From an uncultured Chlorobiales bacterium (lineage in GTDB: Bacteria; Bacteroidota; Chlorobiia; Chlorobiales; Thermochlorobacteraceae), in contig CALGMC010000244.1 of the NCBI GenBank assembly GCA_937959145.1, positions 1-9,838 of the forward strand: DNA of 9,838 nucleotides, in the 5' to 3' direction. This document shows, piece after piece, positions 5,109-9,838 of this stretch. How positions within the stretch are numbered: the first letter of the stretch is position 1; the number at the start of each line of letters is the position of its first letter. The notes below the pieces were generated by a model. It was not told the origin of the DNA. It ran no database searches and saw only the letters and a program-made list of their open reading frames with translations. Position numbers and translations under genes: made by a program.

Positions 5109-6970
5109 TGAAACTCTATTTTCGCGTTCTCAAATTTTTAGCCCCCGAAAAGTATCAGATTGCGCTAACGGTGCTGGTGAATTTTCTCGCCTCACTTTTC
5201 AGCGTGGTCTCGATTGGAACGCTCTTGCCGCTTCTGAACGCAGTGTTCAGTCCTGAATCCGCTGTGCAATCGCCTGCCCTGACGCCACCGCCTGCCGAGC
5301 AAACCGATTTCTTCCGTGAAAAAGCCGATAGTTTCAAGAACGACCTCATACAAGGCTTTCAGCAACTTGTTACAGCCGAGACGCGCGAAGGCACATTGCT
5401 CAATGTCTGTTTGCTCCTTATCGGTGCGTTTGTGCTCAAAAACTTCTTCGTTTATTTCAGCAATCAAATTGTCAATCGAGTTGAAACCAAGACGCTGAAA
5501 AAACTGCGCGACACGGTTTTTGAAAAAATTGTGCAAATGGAATTAGGATACTTCAATCGCAATCGCGTCGGAACATTGATGAACTATGTGATGGGCGAAG
5601 TCAATATGGTGCATTCGAATATCGGGTCAAGTTTTATCACGTTTTTAAGGCAGTTTTTGAACGCGGCATTTTTCCTTGCGGTGCTCTTCGTTATCAGTTG
5701 GAAACTCACATTCTTCGCGTTTGCCGTATCGGGATTGAGCCTGTGGTCGATTCGCGTTTTAGGTCGGAAAATTCGAGCGCAAGCCGATGTCGTTCAGAAA
5801 CAGTCGGGCGATATGAACTCGCTCTTGCAAGAAGTCTTTAACGGAATCAAGGTCGTTAAATCCAACGCGATGGAAGCGCGTGAAGCAAAGCGATTCAGTG
5901 CTTTTACAGACACGTATCGACGAGCGAATTTGAAAGTCAATGCGCTATATGGCATTATCAGTCCGTTCAACGAAACGATGGGGGTTGCGGCGATTGCGCT
6001 GGTGCTGTGGTTTGGCGGCAGACAAGTGTTTGCAGGCGAAATTACATCAGTTGAATTGATGGTGTTTGCTTTTGCGCTCTATTCAGTGATGAATCCAATT
6101 AAAGCCATTGCGGAAAATATCGCGCGCGTGCAAGAAGGATTGAGCGCGGCGGAGCGTTTGTTTGCGCTCATTGATAAGCCAAGTGCCATGAAAAACGGCA
6201 CGAAAAAAATCGACAAGTTCGAGCACGAAATTCGATTTGAAGAGGTGTGGTTTCGCTACGGTGAAAAGCCGGTGCTCAAAGGCGTTTCATTTACGGTCAG
6301 GAAAGGCGAGATGGTCGGGCTGGTCGGTCAGTCGGGCTCGGGAAAATCGACGATTGTCGACTTGTTGCTCCGATTCTACGATGTTGAAAAAGGGCGCATT
6401 TTGATTGACGGCACGGACATACGCGAGTTCGATATTAGCTCGCTTCGTCGACTCTTTGGTGTAGTCAATCAAGAAGTAATTTTATTCAACGATACGATTG
6501 CCAAGAATATCGCTTACGGCATGACGGGCGAGGCAATCCCTAAACAAATTGAACAAGCGGCGAAAATTGCTAATGCCCATGCGTTCATTTTGGAAAAGCC
6601 TGAACAGTATCAAACGCTAATTGGCGATAGAGGTGTGCAACTTTCAGGCGGACAGCGTCAGCGCATTTCGATTGCACGCGCCATGCTGAAAAATCCGCCC
6701 GTGCTCATTTTCGATGAAGCTACATCGGCACTCGATAATGAATCCGAAAAAGTTGTTCAAGCCGCCATTGAAAACGCCATGAGCGAGCGAACCGCGATTG
6801 TGATTGCGCACCGACTCTCTACGCTCAAAAACGCCGATAAAATCATCGTCATGGAACAAGGCGAAATCATTGAGCAAGGCTCGCACGCCGAGTTGATGGA
6901 AAAGAACGGCACTTATAGGCGTCTGTATGAAATGCAGTTCGCAACGCAATCGCAACCTATCTCTGCCTGA
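5108..6970 (+). CDS. ABC exporter, fused permease and ATPase (MsbA/PglK-like flippase)
   Basis: A 620-residue half-transporter that would act as a homodimer, using ATP to move a lipid-linked substrate across the inner membrane. The transmembrane domain (about 1-345) has six helices, with an unusually long loop (about 48-95) after helix 1 that includes a proline/alanine stretch near 55-64. The ATPase domain (about 375-620) is complete: A-loop Tyr384, Walker A GQSGSGKST (407-415), Q-loop Gln455, signature LSGGQRQR (512-519), Walker B VLIFDE (532-537) with catalytic Glu537, and His568 in IAHRLS. The family includes MsbA (lipid A) and PglK (undecaprenyl-linked oligosaccharide). The position between a WecA-like gene and glycosyltransferases supports a glycolipid or lipid-linked glycan substrate; which one is undecided. 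The stop codon overlaps the next start by one base (TGATG). No good Shine-Dalgarno precedes ATG 5108. Confidence 0.94.
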   Translation: MKLYFRVLKFLAPEKYQIALTVLVNFLASLFSVVSIGTLLPLLNAVFSPESAVQSPALTPPPAEQTDFFREKADSFKNDLIQGFQQLVTAETREGTLLNVCLLLIGAFVLKNFFVYFSNQIVNRVETKTLKKLRDTVFEKIVQMELGYFNRNRVGTLMNYVMGEVNMVHSNIGSSFITFLRQFLNAAFFLAVLFVISWKLTFFAFAVSGLSLWSIRVLGRKIRAQADVVQKQSGDMNSLLQEVFNGIKVVKSNAMEAREAKRFSAFTDTYRRANLKVNALYGIISPFNETMGVAAIALVLWFGGRQVFAGEITSVELMVFAFALYSVMNPIKAIAENIARVQEGLSAAERLFALIDKPSAMKNGTKKIDKFEHEIRFEEVWFRYGEKPVLKGVSFTVRKGEMVGLVGQSGSGKSTIVDLLLRFYDVEKGRILIDGTDIREFDISSLRRLFGVVNQEVILFNDTIAKNIAYGMTGEAIPKQIEQAAKIANAHAFILEKPEQYQTLIGDRGVQLSGGQRQRISIARAMLKNPPVLIFDEATSALDNESEKVVQAAIENAMSERTAIVIAHRLSTLKNADKIIVMEQGEIIEQGSHAELMEKNGTYRRLYEMQFATQSQPISA

Positions 6971-8103
6971 TGAGACTTCTCATGAAGCAACTTTCACGGT
7001 GCTTGATTAAAATCTTCTGCTTGCTCTTTGGCACAAAAAAGCATCGTGGCAAAATCAATCCCCAACGCATCAAGCGTATTTTGCTAATGGGCAACGACAA
7101 ACTCGGCGACACGATTGTGCTGACGCCCGTCTTCAACGCGCTACATTTCATCAACAATAAAATTGAGATTGATTGCTTCGGCTACGATGCCAGCTACGAT
7201 GTGCTCGTCGGAGACCGACGTCTAACGAAACTCTATCGCTACAAACAAGACTTCTCAATTATCCGCCTTTGCAAAATGATGCGACAAAGAGAATATGATT
7301 TGATTTTGAGCCTCACTTGGCGGAAAGGATTACGAGAAGGATTGCTTGCGCTTTGGGGAAGCGTCCGAAAAACTGTGCGCGTTACGATTTATCGCAAACC
7401 GAAATATGCGCCGTTTTGGAATAAGATGATTCGCGTTCCGAACAGCGTCTATCACACAGCGGAAAAATACCTATACCTGCTTGAGCAACTCTTCGAGATA
7501 AACAAGCCTCTGCCTGTCGTCATGAGCATAGACGTGCGTTCAGAGGCAACCATGCGTATTGAGCAATTTTTGGCAGACTCGAGTATCGAGCAGTTCATAC
7601 TCATCAATCTTTCGGCGGGCGACTACGAAATGACAAAAGACGAAATGAGATGCTGGACGAAAGCGCAATATGTGGAATTGATTTCGAGACTGCTTCAAAC
7701 TTTTCCGACAACTGACATCGTCCTTGTGAGCGTGCCAAAAGATGTTGTGCATGCAAGGTGGATTCAAGCGCAGTGCGCAAGCCAACAGGTGCATTTGTTC
7801 CCACCCACGTCAAATGTCCATGATGTCGTTGCGTTAGTGAGCAAAGCCGACCTCTTAATTTCGCCCGATACATCGCTCATTCACATTGCCTCAGCTGTTG
7901 GAACGCCGACCGTTGGGCTGTTTAGCAATAAAGGAAAAATTGAAACTTGGGGAAGTTATCACGTGCCAAATCGAATGCTCGCCGCCTCACCTAACGACTA
8001 CCGAATGACCCCGCTCTCAAAAATTTCCGTCGATTCAGTGTTGCAGGCAACGCTCGAATTGATAAAAGAACAAATCCGCAGTTCAAAGGTGGTGAACAAA
8101 TGA
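6970..8103 (+). CDS. Glycosyltransferase family 9 (heptosyltransferase-like), copy 1
   Basis: Cytoplasmic GT-B enzyme of 377 residues from the ADP-heptose:LPS heptosyltransferase family. The N-terminal domain starts with RILLMGNDKLGDTIVLTP (36-53); Asp47 matches the catalytic Asp of E. coli WaaC (Asp13). EYDLILSL (108-115) follows. The C-terminal sugar-nucleotide domain holds LLISPDTSLIHIASAVGTP (295-313), the family signature, with Asp300 and His305. Where the family usually has a Lys-x-Trp motif, this copy reads RCW (227-229), so the usual lysine seems replaced by arginine. A basic 30-residue N-terminal extension may touch the membrane. The ATG shares one base with the ABC stop (TGATG), implying coupled translation without a Shine-Dalgarno; Met5 at 6982 is an alternative start. 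It is clearly more distant from copies 2 and 3 than they are from each other. Donor and acceptor are not known. Confidence 0.92.
   Translation: MRLLMKQLSRCLIKIFCLLFGTKKHRGKINPQRIKRILLMGNDKLGDTIVLTPVFNALHFINNKIEIDCFGYDASYDVLVGDRRLTKLYRYKQDFSIIRLCKMMRQREYDLILSLTWRKGLREGLLALWGSVRKTVRVTIYRKPKYAPFWNKMIRVPNSVYHTAEKYLYLLEQLFEINKPLPVVMSIDVRSEATMRIEQFLADSSIEQFILINLSAGDYEMTKDEMRCWTKAQYVELISRLLQTFPTTDIVLVSVPKDVVHARWIQAQCASQQVHLFPPTSNVHDVVALVSKADLLISPDTSLIHIASAVGTPTVGLFSNKGKIETWGSYHVPNRMLAASPNDYRMTPLSKISVDSVLQATLELIKEQIRSSKVVNK
8087..8092 (+). promoter_or_regulatory. Ribosome binding site of GT9 copy 2
   Basis: AGGTGG lies seven bases before ATG 8100, inside the last codons of GT9 copy 1. It supports the ATGA overlap start. 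It is the clearest Shine-Dalgarno in the rightward operon. Confidence 0.6.
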
Positions 8104-9230
8104 AATCGTCCTTCCTCAAACATCTTGAAAGGCAAGCCAAATCGTTTTTGTATCAAAGCATCTTTGCGAGAATTTTTCGCAACAAGCCCGCTCTGTTGCC
8201 GCTCGATAAATCAAAAGTGAAGACGGTTCTGCTGATTCGGCGCGATATGATTGGCGACATGATTTTGACGACATCAGGAATCGAGTTTTTGAATCGCATA
8301 ATGCCCGATGCAAAAATAGATGTGTTTTGTTCCCCGAAAGGGGCAACGGTCTTGGAGCATAACCCGAAAGTCTCACGATTGTTTGTCGCAGACCTCAAAA
8401 GCCTGACACAAACGCTTCGCACCGCCTTCCAACTGCGAAAACATCACTACGACTTGATTTTGGCATTAACCATTCGACGAACAACGCAAGACGGATTGCT
8501 GGCAAACTTGATTTCAAAAAAGGCAATTAAATCGTGCATTCTGTTGAAAAAGTCGGCTGACCTTTATCCTGTGCTCTTCAATGCACCCGTCGACATTACT
8601 GACCACACAGGGCAGGAGACAAAACCGCTCTTTGAAAATCTTCACTATTTTCTCGCAAAACTCTTCGGCGAAAAGGTCGATTTGCCGTCCGTTAAGCAAG
8701 AGTTGTTCATTGCTGAAAGCGAAAAGAAAATCGCTGAGGACTTCTTGCGAGAAAAAGTTTGCGGGCAATTCGTGGTGTTCAATACATCGGCAAGGTTGCC
8801 CGAAAAGGAGTGGGGATTGCACAACGCAAGTCAATTCCTGAAAGCCTTCTCAGAGATGTTTCCTGACCTAATCGTCGTTGTTTCTTGCGATGTAGATGAG
8901 CGCGAGAAAGTTGAAAAAGTGTTAGGCGAACTTGCATGCAAAAATGTGATGCTTGCGCCCAAAGTGCATTTGCGTGTTCTCTCTCACCTGATTTCAAAAG
9001 CGCAACTGTTAATTTCTCCTGATACTGCGCTTGTGCATGTTGCGGCAACATTCAACGTGCCATCGGTGATTTTGTGCGCCCGAGAGCACTCTGGAATAGA
9101 ATTTACACCAATGGGAAAGCACGAAAATATCTGGGCAGACGCAGGCACACCCATCACGAGCATTCCGCCCGAACTTGTTTTATCGAGAGTTCAGAGTGCC
9201 TTAATGGAGATAAATCAAAACAGTCAATGA
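8100..9230 (+). CDS. Glycosyltransferase family 9 (heptosyltransferase-like), copy 2
   Basis: A 376-residue cytoplasmic GT-B glycosyltransferase. A basic, aromatic N-terminal extension (1-38) precedes VLLIRRDMIGDMILTTSG (43-60), whose Asp53 is the expected catalytic base. YDLILALT (117-124) and GLLANLIS (132-139) are shared with copy 3. FNTSARLPEKEW (227-238) retains the conserved Lys236-x-Trp. The signature LLISPDTALVHVAATF (303-318) has Asp308 and His313, and then reads NVP where the family normally has a glycine before the proline. Start and stop overlap both neighbours by four bases (ATGA). It resembles copy 3 strongly, including a similar N-terminal extension, so the two arose by tandem duplication. 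It probably adds a sugar to the same glycan as its neighbours; the sugar is unknown. Confidence 0.92.
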   Translation: MKSSFLKHLERQAKSFLYQSIFARIFRNKPALLPLDKSKVKTVLLIRRDMIGDMILTTSGIEFLNRIMPDAKIDVFCSPKGATVLEHNPKVSRLFVADLKSLTQTLRTAFQLRKHHYDLILALTIRRTTQDGLLANLISKKAIKSCILLKKSADLYPVLFNAPVDITDHTGQETKPLFENLHYFLAKLFGEKVDLPSVKQELFIAESEKKIAEDFLREKVCGQFVVFNTSARLPEKEWGLHNASQFLKAFSEMFPDLIVVVSCDVDEREKVEKVLGELACKNVMLAPKVHLRVLSHLISKAQLLISPDTALVHVAATFNVPSVILCAREHSGIEFTPMGKHENIWADAGTPITSIPPELVLSRVQSALMEINQNSQ

Positions 9231-9838
9231 GCCTACTGAAAAAGTTAGAAGCGTGGAATAAACGATTTTGGTATGAAAGCGTCATAAAGTTTTTATTCCG
9301 CAATGCCCCTGTTTCCTTGCCGATTGCGATAGAAGGCGTGAAGCGGCTGTTAGTGATTCGACGCGATATGATTGGCGATATGATAGTAACGAGTTCTCTC
9401 ATTCGCACGCTCAACCGTTTGAAGCCCGACCTTGAAGTTGATGTCTATGCTTCCCCGCAAAGCAAAGTGATAATCGAGACAAATCCGCGCATCAAAACTA
9501 TCTTCTCCTCAAAACCCTTCGAGAAAAACTTTTGGCACGAACTCCAACAAGCAAGGAAACGAGACTATGATGTGATTCTTTGTCTTTCTTATACAGGCAC
9601 AACCACCAGCGGCTTGCTTGCCAATCTTATCTCGCGCCGCGCCATTAAAGTCGGAATGCTCGAGCGAGGGCGCGAAAACCTGTATCAACGCTGGTTTAAT
9701 GCCCAAATTGATATTGGCAAAAGCGAAACCGGCGCGACCATGCCGCTTTGGAAAGGCTTGCATGTGTTCCTAACAACCTTGTTTGGAGTTCCCTTCAATG
9801 AGGCAGAGATTGAACAAGAAATTTTCACGACAGAATCC
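9227..9838 (+). CDS. Glycosyltransferase family 9 (heptosyltransferase-like), copy 3 (partial)
   Basis: An open frame of 204 codons starts at ATG 9227, overlapping the stop of copy 2 (ATGA), and runs off the window without a stop. My translation begins MSLLKKLEAWNKRFW and continues with LLVIRRDMIGDMIVTSSLI (41-59), so the N-terminal half of a family 9 enzyme is intact, with Asp51 as expected base. YDVILCLS (113-120), GLLANLISRRAIK and GLHVFLTTLFG follow, each matching a block of copy 2 in order. The C-terminal domain with the DT-x-x-H signature is beyond the window, so activity cannot be judged. There is no well-placed Shine-Dalgarno (GGAG at 9206-9209 is 17 bases away); translation is presumably coupled to copy 2. 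Confidence 0.9.
   Translation, partial: MSLLKKLEAWNKRFWYESVIKFLFRNAPVSLPIAIEGVKRLLVIRRDMIGDMIVTSSLIRTLNRLKPDLEVDVYASPQSKVIIETNPRIKTIFSSKPFEKNFWHELQQARKRDYDVILCLSYTGTTTSGLLANLISRRAIKVGMLERGRENLYQRWFNAQIDIGKSETGATMPLWKGLHVFLTTLFGVPFNEAEIEQEIFTTES

Noticed and set aside
6970..9838. Naming the GT9 genes waaC, waaF or waaQ
   Set aside because: The family is clear, but individual members cannot be told apart without alignment, and key positions differ in copies 1 and 2.
1..9838. CRISPR array, tRNA, rRNA, insertion sequence or phage attachment site
   Set aside because: No regular repeat-spacer pattern, cloverleaf, transposase motif or flanking direct repeats were seen on reading both strands.

Overview
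The window looks like an ordinary chromosomal segment of a Gram-negative bacterium, most likely of the Bacteroidota/Chlorobiota group. Three observations support this: a DUF2723 (TMEM260-like) membrane protein, a family especially common there; a promoter-like sequence of the Bacteroidota type (TAnnTTTG, 1787-1794); and tandem heptosyltransferase-type genes, which imply an outer-membrane glycolipid or related glycan. Base composition is intermediate. I see no insertion sequence, phage gene, tRNA, rRNA, CRISPR array or integration site. The assignment below phylum level is a guess.

Left part (1-1228, minus strand): a two-gene transporter operon. A 101-residue DUF4212 small subunit is followed after one base by the first 307 residues of its large sodium:solute symporter subunit (VC_2705 type, related to acetate permease ActP). 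The large gene runs off the left edge. Both genes have a GGAGGG ribosome binding site eight bases from the start codon.

Middle (1229-1912): a 684-base divergent intergenic region without a convincing gene. It holds several short inverted repeats, an 11-base direct repeat, A/T tracts and two promoter-like sequences pointing right.

Right part (1913-9838, plus strand): six co-directional genes for surface glycan assembly. In order they encode a WecA/TagO-like polyprenyl-phosphate sugar-1-phosphate transferase, a DUF2723 GT-C type membrane protein, a full-length ABC exporter resembling MsbA and PglK, and three consecutive family 9 glycosyltransferases. The last of these is cut by the window end. 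The first two intergenic gaps are 71 and 82 bases; from the ABC gene onward the start and stop codons overlap (TGATG, then ATGA twice), so this part is almost certainly translated as one coupled unit.

A coherent reading, by inference, is that the WecA-like enzyme primes undecaprenyl phosphate, the family 9 enzymes extend a lipid-linked glycan or lipid A core on the cytoplasmic side, the ABC exporter flips the product, and the DUF2723 protein transfers a sugar on the periplasmic side. Nothing seen proves an undescribed system. The points most worth checking are this gene combination as a possible protein O-glycosylation or glycolipid pathway, the hairpin covering the DUF2723 start codon, and the expanding family 9 array.
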